Assembly (NCBI GenBank): GCA_037349105.1 | Contig: JAYJMM010000034.1 | Coordinates: 744,001-808,000, forward strand | Direction of reading: 5' to 3' | DNA length: 64,000 nucleotides | Source of the DNA: Limnomonas spitsbergensis | Lineage: Eukaryota; Chlorophyta; Chlorophyceae; Chlamydomonadales | Shown: piece after piece, positions 1-10,787 of the stretch | How positions within the stretch are numbered: position 1 is the first letter of the stretch | How the letters are laid out: the number at the start of each line of letters is the position of its first letter | Notes under the pieces: generated by a model | What the model saw: only the letters and a program-made list of their open reading frames with translations | Database searches by the model: none | What the model was told of the DNA's origin: nothing | Translations under genes and position numbers: made by a program

Positions 1-1139
1 GGAAAAGGTAGCCCGAAGTAAACCTTGCCCCTCTCAAGCCCATTCCCCAAGAAGGCAAAGAAAAACAACAAACTAGGCCTCTACAAAGCAGGCAATAGGT
101 GAATTACCTAGTTTCTTGTGCGGTTTGGAACCTCTTGCACATTTTCTGGTCCTTGATTTGGTATGCTGCTATCAATCATATTTGAAGAGCCTACCGGTAT
201 AGATATAAAGCCGCATTTGATAAGCTGCAGTTGTTTCATCTTCTTGAGGCCTCGTCTTTGGAGGGCACCGGCGTCTGTCCTCTGGGATTTCTGTCATGTT
301 GCCGTGGACCTAAAGGTTTCTCTCCTTTTGTTATTGACGCGAGTGTTGAAATTCGCTCCCTGTCGCCCTATGGACTGCAGACATCTGGAATATTGCTGCC
401 TCACCCAATTAAAAACTGCAGCAGCCTGTCAGCTGCTGCTTAGACCATGGCCTGCCCCTGCACCGGGGCACCTACGACCAAACGGCTGCTGCTCCTGGAG
501 ACCTGTCACCTAAACCTAGTATGAGCCTTGCCTGCAAACATGACCATCCATCGAAAATACCTGTCAAACATGCTTTGCGACCATGGCTAGGTACCTTTGC
601 CAACTAACATAGCATGCAATAAGCAAGCATGATTCCACTCAATTACATAATTAGATGCAGAGCCCACACGATCGAGCGTTCAGCAAGGCCCAGCGGGTGT
701 GCACCGTTCTAAACAATAAGATGCAGACTGGAGCAAAAAACGGAGAACTAAGATATAACCATGCTTAGTCATGTAACAATGCTGAGGTCTACATGTCGAA
801 CAAAATCAAGCAGCATCAATCCGCTTATATATCCTCGTGTATACTAGAAGATACAAGACACTAAACAGAGGTTATGCAGGAACAAAGTAAACGGTGCCAA
901 GAGAAAGCACTGTGTCATAAGAGGACTCTCCAAGTAAAATACGCGAGGTAGCGGCTGGAACGACATGTCCACACATTGTTCATACTCATCAGCAGGTCCA
1001 TGCATATGCCATGATATCAAGCATGCTCACTGACCTAGCTCATGTCTACACCACACACGACGCTACATGACAGCGCTTGGTCATCACGCTGCATGCCAAC
1101 GTTTTGGTCCAGTGGCTAGCTTGTGATTCCAGGTAATAG
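1..1139. other. Intergenic, no gene recognised
   Basis: No open frame here shows a recognisable domain, and the short frames look random. At about 668-716 lies a fragment reading GAGCGTTCAGCAAGGCCCAG. It matches the 3' terminus of the repeat found inverted at 45686-45912 and 54657-54932. The stretch next to 1140 would be the 3' flank of the minus-strand glycosyltransferase gene. Confidence 0.5.
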
Positions 1140-3144
1140 CTAATCATGCTTAAAATTCTTGGCTTGGTCCCTCGCGATCCTTTCCGCTACTCCTTTTGGT
1201 ATGTATTTGTTGATGAGGGGAAGCTGCATCTTGACAGGCTCAAAGCCCTCATCATCCATCTCAACCTCCCAGCCGCAATGGCTCCAGGCATCTAGAAGGG
1301 CCCACGCAAAAGCATCAAGAACAGATAGCACATTAAACCTAGCTATGGCAGCGGTGCGGGTCCTGTTAACCATACCTTTAACAGCCTCGGGCTCCCTTTG
1401 ATACTTTCCAATCATTTGCCCTATCACAGAGACAGCATCTGACAGGTCCAGTCTGAAGGTTGGGTTGTCATCCACATTAAACATGGGGTCAAACCAATCC
1501 AGCATGGGGGAAGCCATGCGAATCACCAGGCTGTTGCTGAGCAGCTGGTGTGGGAGGCGCCAGGGGGTGCCCCAACCATCAATGCTGATGGCGATGGCGT
1601 ACTTGTTCCATTCCTCCAGGGGCAGAAAGTCACCGCCTATAAGCAGCTGCCACGTCTTCACCTCGCTTGGGTCGAACGCAAGATGCTTAGGGAAGAAGTC
1701 ACCGTTTTTCAAGTGGCATACTTTGACATCCATGAAGGGATAATTGTGGGAGAGCAATGCAAGGTTACACCTCTTGTTCCAGGCAACACGATCGGTGAAG
1801 GTGTCACGCTCGTGGATCCTGTCCGATCGTGGGCTCTCGTTGTTGACATCCCAGCCCCCGTTGGCGCCATTTGGTGCCCCCCTCCAGAAGGCGACTGGCA
1901 ATTTTTTCTCCCATGGGTACGCCTTGTCGATACAAGAAGCATACTGCTGGAGTTGCGGGGAGGACATGGCATAGTGCTCCCAGCTGGGTGGGTGGGGCAT
2001 GCTGTAGCCTTGGAGTGTGTCCCCATCCAGCGTCTCCAGGGCAAAGCCGAGAACGGGGAAATCTGAGTATGAGCAGGCATTCAATTTTGAAGGAGGGTTT
2101 TAAGCAGCAATGAGCAAGTGCACACTAACGTCTCAACAAGGAATCATTGATATCATACACAAGGTCATTACAGGGACTACAAATAATGCAAATGTTCAGT
2201 TTGCATTTGAGGACACCAGCTGCAGCAACGGCCGATGGGGCAATCATCAGGAGGGGCCAAGGATGGACCATAAGGCATCAAGGCAGAGTTTTATTATTAC
2301 CAGATGCTCAGTTAGTTGTCCCTTTGCATATAATTTAAATTGGTTAATGCAAGGATCCACATCAACATGGATGGGCCAGTTTCTCAGGTTGGTTAGTTCT
2401 TGCTAGTAATAGTACTGCTGATATGATCTATCTTTAGTGCCAGGAGGCAGGCAGGAGGCAGCCTTAGCGAGCTTTGCAAAAATATCAAGCACGTCATTGA
2501 TGGCTCCGTTTTGCCGTCCGAGTATCTGAGCTTCTTTCCTTGGGGCTCTTGCTCACCTGGGGTTAAGTCAGGCCGGTCTCCTATGCTGATAATGATCTCC
2601 ATGTTGGGGAGATCAGGATACAGCCATGCAGCGATGACTAGCATCTCCTCAGTGGTATGTTTGTAGGACTTCCAACGAGCCCTTTCTTCCGCACCCTTGC
2701 TGACGTACACAGTCTTGTTGATGATCTTGTAGCGCATTTGATACATCGGTACGTCGTTGCAATGAGGAGATTTTCCGTCAAAGCATGCCTGCATGTCAGT
2801 GCATGAAGGATTATTTTGTCATTAGTAAGCAATGGTGTTACGGTACTGTTTTTATTCTAGAAATCATCAAATCAGGTGAGGGCCATAATCACACGATTCA
2901 CCAATGCGCACGAGGCATTCAATTGCACCTTGGTGGCTGTCTTGTTCCACGTATATTTGACTAAGGGGACACTGGGACTGGGGAGAGGGCGAGTGGGCCC
3001 AAACGCGTCGAGAAACGGAGTCGACCTTGCTTGGGCCATGCAATTTTGACCATCCGCGTAAGCACCAGCAAGTGAGAGCAAAAGGAGGGGCAGTGTAACT
3101 GCAAGCATAGCGCAGGGCGGCTGCAGCACAAGCCGCATCCACAT
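1140..3144 (-). CDS. Secretory-pathway GT90 (CAP10/POGLUT-like) glycosyltransferase
   Basis: Three exons. Exon 1 (3144-2902) opens with ATG and a signal peptide whose hydrophobic core is LAVTLPLLLLSLAG, followed by two N-glycosylation sequons. Exon 2 (from 2788, end near 2493) carries YQMRYKIINKTVYVSKG and LVIAAWLYPDLPNMEI, which match the N-terminal part of the CAP10 domain. Exon 3 (about 2078-1140) holds KLPVAFWRGAPNG, RCNLALLSHNYPF and YAIAISIDGWGTPWRLPHQL, the last being the sugar-nucleotide-binding core of this family. Exons 1 and 2 join in phase. The exon 2/3 junction is not resolved: the best acceptor (CTCAG before ATTTCC) does not match the phase of the only nearby GT donor, so a non-canonical donor or a small error is possible. 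Family members transfer glucose or xylose to secreted proteins or glycans in ER/Golgi; the substrate here cannot be inferred. Confidence 0.82.
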
Positions 3145-3841
3145 TAACGATGAAAATAGACCGAGTCTAAACTGGGGCGGCTTTTGAACTGCAATTTGTC
3201 AACAAGGCGGAGACGACTACGCTCTCAGAGATTATGTGGATTACGGGCTACTGGTAAGCAAAGTGTCTAAGTGACGTTTGATGCTCGGCAACACTCAGTG
3301 AATCATGTTGTTGAACGGGAAGTAGAGGCAACAGCATGCAGTGAATGCCTGGCAGGGTACTAGTAGGGAGATGTTGGAGGGTAGGGAGAAGTTTTCCTAG
3401 GAGGGTGTTAGCGACCATCGGCCACCCTGGCACATCTGGAAGTCTATTTCTAGGACCACGCAACCACCGGTAGTCTATTTTTAGGACCGCGCGAACACCG
3501 GGATTTACGCTTGCCTGGGATATTGATAGCGACCTACCCGGTGCGCCCGCGGTGCGTCTGGACAACATCTATCACTCCCAGGCCGAGGTGGCTCCCAAAA
3601 GAGCCCTTGACGAACTGACCCGCCATAGCCCTTAAAGGATATACAGACCGGAGCTTACACGTCACGTCAATCAACCTGCACGGTGCCTGTATGTATCCCA
3701 AAATCCACGCCACATCGGCGTTCTCTTTTCTTTTCTTTTCTATCACGTGTCCTCCATCTTTCTCAAAGGTGTGCCGGCAAATATTCAAAAAAGCCGTGCA
3801 TCATATGGAGGGCATGCAGGGGATGCCCTCGCTGCAGCTGA
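3145..3841. other. Intergenic spacer left of the tandem array
   Basis: This is unique sequence between the start of the minus-strand GT90 gene and the first tandem unit, so it should hold the GT90 promoter. It contains a pyrimidine-rich stretch (TTCTCTTTTCTTTTCTTTTC near 3719). No domain-bearing frame was found. The sequence shared by all units begins at 3842. Confidence 0.5.
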
Positions 3842-4307
3842 GTCACACAGCGTCAGTGACTCAGCAACCGACTAAACCGCCACAGTCAAAGAAGCCGTGA
3901 CCCAGCGAAGAAGACGATTTCCTTCATTGCCCAGATATACCAGAGTGCTGTAATTGCTCTTATTACGCTCCTCCTTCTTCTTGCTTCGTATCCTGAGATA
4001 GGCTAGGGTTTCGGCCCAGCAAGCGCAGGCATCACATCCTGCATCGACTGTGAAGAACAGCTCCGTACGGTAGATCAGCGGAGACTCCGGAGAGGTATGG
4101 TACCGTAGATCACGCATGGATGGCCTCGCATTGTTTGAACGATTCACAGGTGCTGACTCTTAGTTGGCTAGTGATAAAATGCCGGTGCAAATCATGGCGA
4201 GCTGAGCCTTCCACGTGCGAGCTATCCGTCAATTCCATTTCCGAATGTGTCTTTCCTCCCTTCACTCCTGCAGCAGTCTGCCACGCACTCTGCCCTCAAG
4301 CAAGTAC

Positions 4308-7300
4308 ATGTCGGCTCATCACCTGGGTCTCTTGAACTTGACATCTCCTGCACCTGTTCATGCCTCAACAAGCCTCCATTGGTCCAGCTTCTCAGCTAGG
4401 CATCGTCTGATCCGTCCGCTCAGCAGCCCTCGAGGAACATTATGTGCCAACACATCTGCCAACCAGTCAGCACACTGCTTCCAGCCTTCAGTGCGAAGAA
4501 GCATCTTTGTGAGTGCTGTTGATCCCTGTCCAGTTGAGGACTTGTGGGAAATCAGTAGTGACTGACATCAGGGCTAGAGGGCCAAAGTTTATGATATCTG
4601 ACTGGATGTGAGGGAATGAGCTGGGGCATAAAAGTCTGAGCTGGGGCATGAGGGGGTTGAGCTGGAGCATGAGGAAGTGAGTTGGAGCATGAGGGAATGA
4701 GGGAATGAGCTGGGGAATGAGGTAATGAGATGAGCCATGAGTGACCGAGCAGGAGCATGAGGGAATGAGCGGGGACATGAGCGACTGAGGGGTGAAGTTG
4801 GGACTGAGGGACTGAGCTGGGGCATGAGCGACTGAGGGGTGAAATTGGGACTGGGCGACTGAGGAGTGAAATTGGGGCATGCTTGCTGCAGCTTATGAGG
4901 GATTGAGGTCCGTCATAAGGAGCTGGAAACCCGGACTTGATTTGGGATATGACGGAATGAGGCAATGAGCTCCCTGTAGGCTATTAGGGAATGATCTGAA
5001 GCAGTCAGTAAATATTTCGAGCCTGCATTCATTGTAAAGAAAATTGTGTGCAGGGCAACCGGAGCCCGAGGTTGAACCAGAGCAGTCCTGGCTCCCAGCA
5101 ACAGCTCACCATCGGCGTCTTCAGATTGACGGAAACTCCAGGTGGTCAGGCCACCAATCTGAGTGACACAGCCATATCGGCTGCGGCAGTTGGCTGTGGC
5201 AGCGGTGATCCTCTCTGCTATGGAGGAGTGGGCCCCATCCGTACAATTCCAATTACCAGTGACGGCCAGCAGCAGGTCCCATTCTCTGGCTGCGGCGGAA
5301 CGGCAGTCAAGGCCTTGTCAGCATCATCACGTACTTTTCACTATATTACGAAGGTATGCATACACTTGTTTAGCACACTAAACGAACCTGAGCCAGTTGA
5401 ACTGGTGACCTGTTCCCGGTCTTCCAGGCCGAAATTTATGTTTTGCACTGGTGATGAGTTGGCAACCTTGGTTGACGCCATCCGTACATCTTTGGCAACA
5501 TACAGTACTTAACATCAGAAGGTGAAACTCAATTTTGCTATGCCCTGGCACCCCTTGACTCCCCGGGAACAGCCCAGTGGCTCAAAGGGTGCAGCCAATC
5601 CACACGTTACCTGGTACAAACATTGGACACGTAATAATGGTCATTCCTCTTGAGATTCCTCCTCTCAGAAAGAGGAAAGCTGTACCTCAAGTATAACATA
5701 GGAGGGTGCAGGAGTATAAGGAACAGTGCAGCTTGTGCCAAAGGACACATCTGCGCCATCCACAACTCGATTTCAGCGCATGCAGCCTCATGCACTGGCC
5801 TAAAGTGCGGAAGCTACCAGGACATTATACAAGGGTTATGTGGCCAAACATGCCATATTACCGTACTGGCGTACTCTTTTGCTTTGTTTTTAATATCATG
5901 CAGAAATGCTGTATCTACTCACGATGCATCCTTGCATGTCCACTCTTGCCAAGTTTCAATTTCAAGGCCCAAGCATTTCCACTTTTAACATGACCCTCAT
6001 TCTCCGCTAATTCTACAGGTGTGGAGCGGCAAATGGATCGCCCAGGTGTGCATCCCGGGAGGCAAAGGAAAGAGGATGTATGGATGTTGCAGAGAAACCC
6101 CCAAAGCGGCAGCCAGGGATGCTGACATGTGAGTCCCAGGATATAGGCAGACGGCAGTTTGTGGATGCATAGATGTCATTTTTGGGAGGAAGAAACCTGG
6201 CCACAATGGTGTCAGGTGGAGTGAACCTATTCTGAATTTGTTAAATCCAATAGAGCACCACATCTGAAGGTGTGAAAAAGCTGAGATCAGCCAGCACATA
6301 AATCTTATTATGGCTGAATCTCAGTCTACATTCTTACCATATCAGCTGCGGATCAAAAATGTTTTCCATGTGCTGCGTCCTCCTGCAGTTATCAGGAACC
6401 ATATGAAGCAGAGCCTTCCGAAATCTTCAAGTGCATGCATTCAAGGCTGCTGTATTTGTTCATATTGCTAACTCTTTGATCAATATTGATTTTGTGGTGA
6501 CACCAATTTGTGCCCTTCGTCATGTTCCTCATTATGCAGGCTAGCCTTCAAGCTGCGCTGCCCAGAGTCACGGCGCAACTTCGAAATGCCCCCTGGTCAA
6601 ATGGCCCACCTAGAGTCAATAACATTGCAAGATATCAAGGCAGGACTGGTCACAAGGAGAGCTGCAGCCACCATGGAGATAGATACAGCGGAGAATGCAA
6701 CATCTGCAACAACATCGATTGTGGATACTGAAGCAGTGCTACCAACTGTACCAAGAGCAGCAGCAGCAGCAGGAGGAGCAGCAGCAGCCTGCTGTGAGGT
6801 GGATCCTGCTACAGCAACACCAGTAGTAGCACCACCAACAAGAGTAGCATCAGCAGCAACAACAGCCTGTGAGGTAGATAATGCTACAGCACCACCAGCA
6901 GCAGCACCGCCACCACCAGCCTCTTGGAAATTGGATCCCGGAGCAGCAGCAGCAACAGCAAGAGCCTCTGCGCAGGTGCATACTGCCCCCAAAACAGCAG
7001 CAGTAGGACGGCCGCCACCAGCCTTTTGGAGGTTCGATCCCGGAGCAGCAGCAGCAACAGCTAGAGCCTCTGCGCATGCGCGTACTGCCCCAACAGCAGC
7101 AGCAGCAGCTGCCTTTGGCCATGTGTCTAATCAGGCAGGCCTTCGGCTGCCACCGGTGTCACCACGGCAACAGAAACGTGCGGACAGTCTGAATGAACGG
7201 CAGCCGGTAGGCGGGAGCTCTACAACAAGGGAGGCCAGCATTCGTCCTGGTCTGCAGCAGCGCAGTCAAGCAGGTAGCGGGGCAGTAAGCATCAATGCCA

Positions 7301-8688
7301 GAAAGCTTACGAATATGATCATGAATTGTGAAACTCTGGACCAATTGGACTCTCTGGTTGTGGAGTTCCGGTCCAGCTTCAATTACATTCATGCATCAGC
7401 TGCCGTGACGCAAGCACAGAGGCTGATTCGTGGCCCAGTCAGAGATGAGGGGAGGGAGGCGGATGTTGTAGCCAAACTTATGAAGCTGGTCCAGCAGCAC
7501 ATGCCCAGCATGGGTGCCCAAGGAGTCGCAAACTGCATGCATGCTGTTGCCAAGCTTGACTATTGGTCTAGCGGCACGCTAGAGCCTTTAGTTAGACGAG
7601 CCTCATCGAAAATCTCAGACTTCAAATCAAGACACCTGGCTAACATGCTCTGGGCAATGGCAACGCTTCAATTCAGGGATGAAGCCTTCACAGATGCACT
7701 TCTTTGTGAAGCAGAGTTCAAACTGCCCAGCTTCAATTCGCAAGCCCTGGCCAACACCATCTGGGCCATGGCAAAGCTGGATCACTCGGATACAGCCCTC
7801 ACAGAAGCTCTTCTCTTGGAAGCAAAGGCCAAGCTGTCCAGCTTCAATTCTCAAGCGCTGGCCAACACCATCTGGGCCATGGCGACGCTGGGGCACTCGG
7901 ATGTAGCCTTCACGGATGCTCTTCTCTGCGAGGCAAAGGCCAAGCTGTCTAGCTTCAATTCTCAAGACCTGGCCAACACCATCTGGGCCATGGCAAAGCT
8001 GGGGCACTCAGATGTAGCCTTCACGGATGCTCTTCTCTGCGAGGCAAAGGCCAAGCTGTCTAGCTTCAATTCTCAAGACCTGGCCAACACCATGTGGGCC
8101 ATGGCGACGCTGGGGCACTGGGATGTTGCCCTCACGGATGCACTTCTCTGCGCGGCAAAGGCCAAGCTATCTAGCTTCAATCCTCAAAACCTGGCCAACA
8201 CTATCTGGGCCACGGCCAAGCTGAGGCACTGGGATCCAGCCTTCATAGATGCTCTTCTCCTTGAAGCCAAGGCCAAGCTGTCTAGCTTCAATTCTCAAGA
8301 TCTGGCCAGCACTGTCTGGGCCATGGCGAAGCTGAATTATTCTGATTCAGCTTTCACACATGCTCTCCTCCTGGATGCAAAGGTGAAACTGTCTAGCTTC
8401 AGTTATCAAGCGCTGGTCAAGACCATCTGGGCCATGGCTATTCTGGGGCACTCTGACGCAGCCTTCACGGATGCCCTTCTCTGTGAGGCAAAGGTCAAGC
8501 TGCCCAGCTTCAATTCGCATGAGCTGGCCACCACTCTCTGGGCCATGGTGAGGCTTGGGCACACTGATGCTGCGTTCTTGGTTGCTCTCCTTCGAGTTGC
8601 CAAGGCAAAATCGAAAACTTTCCATGCCAAGGAGGTGGCCATGTTATCCTGGGCATGTGTCAAGCTTGGGGTGCATGACTTCACATAA
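4308..8688 (+). CDS. AP2/ERF-domain plus OPR/HPR-like repeat protein, copy 1 (intact)
   Basis: Exons 4308-4508, 5054-5353, 6019-6128 and 6540-8688 join in phase (0, 0, 2) and give about 919 residues. Residues 1-67 are rich in Ser, Arg and Ala with no Asp or Glu, like a chloroplast or mitochondrial presequence. Residues about 157-228 form an AP2-type domain split over three exons: FHYITK, then SGKWIAQVCIPGGKGKRMYG, ETPKAAARDADM, and LAFKLRCPESRRNFE. An Ala/Pro/Thr-rich linker (about 241-398) follows, then a helical N-cap with FNYIHASAAV. About ten 37-residue repeats follow (core LANTIWAMAKLGHSD) from about residue 528 to the end. The repeat period and core match chlorophyte octatricopeptide (OPR) and apicomplexan heptatricopeptide (HPR) organellar RNA-binding proteins, but the OPR PPPEW signature and a RAP domain are absent. 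Inferred role: organellar RNA or nucleic-acid factor. AATAAA lies at 8697-8702. Intron lengths vary between copies while exon lengths hold or change by multiples of three, which supports the model. Confidence 0.82.
4570..4890 (+). repeat. GAGCTGGGGCATGAG-type minisatellite in intron 1, copy 1
   Basis: Degenerate units of about 15-24 bp (GAGCTGGAGCATGAGGG, with GGAATGAG spacers) fill most of intron 1 (4509-5053) of the AP2-OPR gene. The number of units differs in copies 2 and 3. Minus-strand frames through it are low-complexity Ser/Pro/His strings and are not genes. Confidence 0.8.
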
Positions 8689-10787
8689 CTTTGATAAATA
8701 AATGTATTTTGGTACGGTACCATGGTATTTATTTTATATAACATCCCAGGCCAACGGTAACTGCAAATGTTTTGATGACTCGCGCTCCTGACGAGCATTT
8801 TTCGATGTATGGGTTATCCCCTGACTGATCATGAAGTTTATCATGGCAAGCAGCCTATTGAAGCTGGGCCGCAGCGCAGTGGTTACCCATGTAGATATCC
8901 TGGCTGCTTCTGAATAATCTTGTGGCAACACCAGCCGAGATGCGAACTGGTTAGCCTTTGGCTCCTTTCCTTTTCCTCTCAACCAGACAGGAAGTCTGAA
9001 AGCTCGCAGGCAGGGGGGGGGGCCCTGGTTGTGTGCAATTTTAGCTGAGTTTTTTAAGTCTACTCTCTTCAGGGCTGGGGGATACGGTTTGCCTGATCTT
9101 TGTGTTCTTGTTGTTTGGTGGGTGAACTTGCTATCCTTTCTTTCCTCTTGTGCCTGCTCCCATGGCTCCCTAGCTGACTTCATGTTTGCCGACGTGGCCG
9201 AGCTTCATTTCAGCCTGGCCCAGCGGTGTGACGTCATTAACTTCTCTTAGTACCCCATGTAAATTTCAAATGTTTTTCTTTGGAATCCATAGTGAAGTTT
9301 GTTGACCAGGACTTAGTATTGTCCTTCGTCCTCTTAATTCCTCAGTTCATACGGATGAAAAATCGGTTCCCTTGTTTGTGCCCAATGGACTTCAAAAAAT
9401 AAATGAAGCGTGGAGGCAAGCGTGGAGGTTACAAATAAGGGTCAATGACGTTACACCGCTGGGCCCTGCTCAACAAGGCTCGGCCGCGTGGGCGCCTAAG
9501 TAGTAGGGGCATCAAGAATGGGAAAAGGGGTAAATGAAGTGAAGGGACAGGAAAAGGCTGGAAAAAAGGCAAAGGGAGTTCCAGCCTCTGAGAATGTCTA
9601 CGCCTTGATAAATCTACCACGTCAAAATACAGGTGTGGAGTGACTGTTACAAAAAAAACAGATGCAAATAAAGCAGAAGCATGCAGGCACAAGTCGAAAC
9701 TGAATCAGAGCGCCATGTATGTGAGAGCCTGCTCCTGCACTCCAACATGAAGGAACAAGTGCAGAAATAGATATTAAAAATTACTCGGGAAAACACTGAC
9801 CTCTCATAGCCTCAATGGAGATGAAAACAAAGAGCTTGTCCTGTTTGAACAAAAATGATGGTACCACTGCAGTGGTCAGAGCTCTTGAAAGGTGGGCGCC
9901 AACCTCCAGCTATGCCACCATCAAGAAAAACGTCGATGCCATGCTCTGAGCTGCCCAAGGCCCAAACCAACGTAGGTAAGCCTGAGCACACCACATGAAA
10001 ACTACGGGGCAGGAACCGATCAGCAACAAGATCACAATAAGGGGCTTGCTTTTGGCACCTGATGCTAATGGGCTACTGGTGCAAGGCGTTCTTAAGAGGG
10101 CCATGGATAAATGGCACCTAGTCGTCTATCACCATGTGCGAAATCAAACAGGTCCAATGCTCATGTGGGCGCTGCATGGACTGGATATAGTTAAGGATAT
10201 CACAATACATCCCACCCAGCCGTCCGCCCACCCAGCAGCCAGCATCACTGCCAACGCATGGCAGTGGGTGACGGGGTGCACGAGGGATTGAGGGCCTAAG
10301 ACCTGATGCCTACATGCCCATACCACAGGGCGGCTAGAGCCAAAACATAACCAAGGACAGAAAAACAATAATGAAGGGCTGACAATGGGACCCAGCAAAA
10401 GGTGTCCTCAATCTGAACCGTAAGAGCTGTTGCTGCACACACTCCCTGATGCTGCCCCAATTGCAGCTGAGTCTGGTTCCACTGTAGTATATAAGTATAT
10501 TCCATTATGGTGGAATGGTGGAGAGTATGGAACAATGGGATCTTGAGGCAGTGGACTATTTTGAGCAATGGACAACTATGTGGGTGGGTGGAAGGGTGGA
10601 AACTAAATTGTGGGAAGGTGAGGAAGGATATGGAATATGTAGCAGATTGATTAGTGTGAAGTTAGTGTGAATGTGGAATGGTGTAAGACATGGTGTAAAA
10701 TACTGATCACCAGTAAGTTTGCGCTTTCATCATCTTGCTTGTCTAATTCGGAAGCCGTCACAGCGCTGCCCGTGCTCATTATGATTT
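8689..10787. other. Spacer between AP2-OPR and PRODH fragment, unit 1
   Basis: No convincing gene. It holds a plus-strand 3'-terminus-like motif near 9184-9240 (CAGCGGTGTGACGTCATTAA) and its inverted counterpart at 9446-9610, described separately. A minus-strand stretch near 9910-10104 encodes a hydrophobic segment (IVILLLIGSCPVVFMWC). This stretch is recognisable, though diverged, at about 29365-29600 in unit 3, so it may be an exon of something unrecognised. The segment at about 9855-9986 is missing from unit 2. Confidence 0.45.
9446..9610 (-). mobile_element. Non-LTR retrotransposon 3' end fragment, unit 1
   Basis: Read on the minus strand, this matches 60036-60208, the tail of the element at 59330-60208. 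Both share a CTTTGCC/CAGCCTTTT pyrimidine-rich stretch, then GGCGCCCACGCGGCCGAGCC, then GAGCAGGGCCCAG and TGTAACGTCATTGAC. It is a short 5'-truncated copy carried along in the duplication. Confidence 0.6.

Noticed and set aside
163..513. Plus-strand frame of 116 codons at the left end
   Set aside because: No domain, no splice context, composition like surrounding non-coding DNA.
4488..4965. Minus-strand frames rich in Ser/Pro/His (PSVAHAPAQSL type), repeated in all three units
   Set aside because: They are readings of the intron 1 minisatellite. Length and frame change freely between copies.
5427..5512. Possible extra exon after TCTTCCAG (ISTGDELATLVDAIRT-like reading)
   Set aside because: Joining it to the exon ending at 5353 gives a stop within a few codons, whereas the join to 6019 continues the AP2 domain in frame.
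5650..5993. Frames conserved between units 1-3 (for example RFLLSERGKL, KGHICAIHNS)
   Set aside because: They lie in intron 2 of the AP2-OPR gene. Unit 3 has indels that break the frames, so the similarity only reflects recent duplication.
6508..6539. Start of the long repeat-protein frame at 6508
   Set aside because: The codon there is TTG, not ATG. The stretch is the end of an intron (CTCATTATGCAG acceptor) and the true N-terminus comes from upstream exons.
6597..7122. Minus-strand frames rich in Ala/Val or Cys/Gly opposite the AP2-OPR linker
   Set aside because: They are shadows of the (GCA)n Ala-coding tract on the other strand, without start context or splice support.
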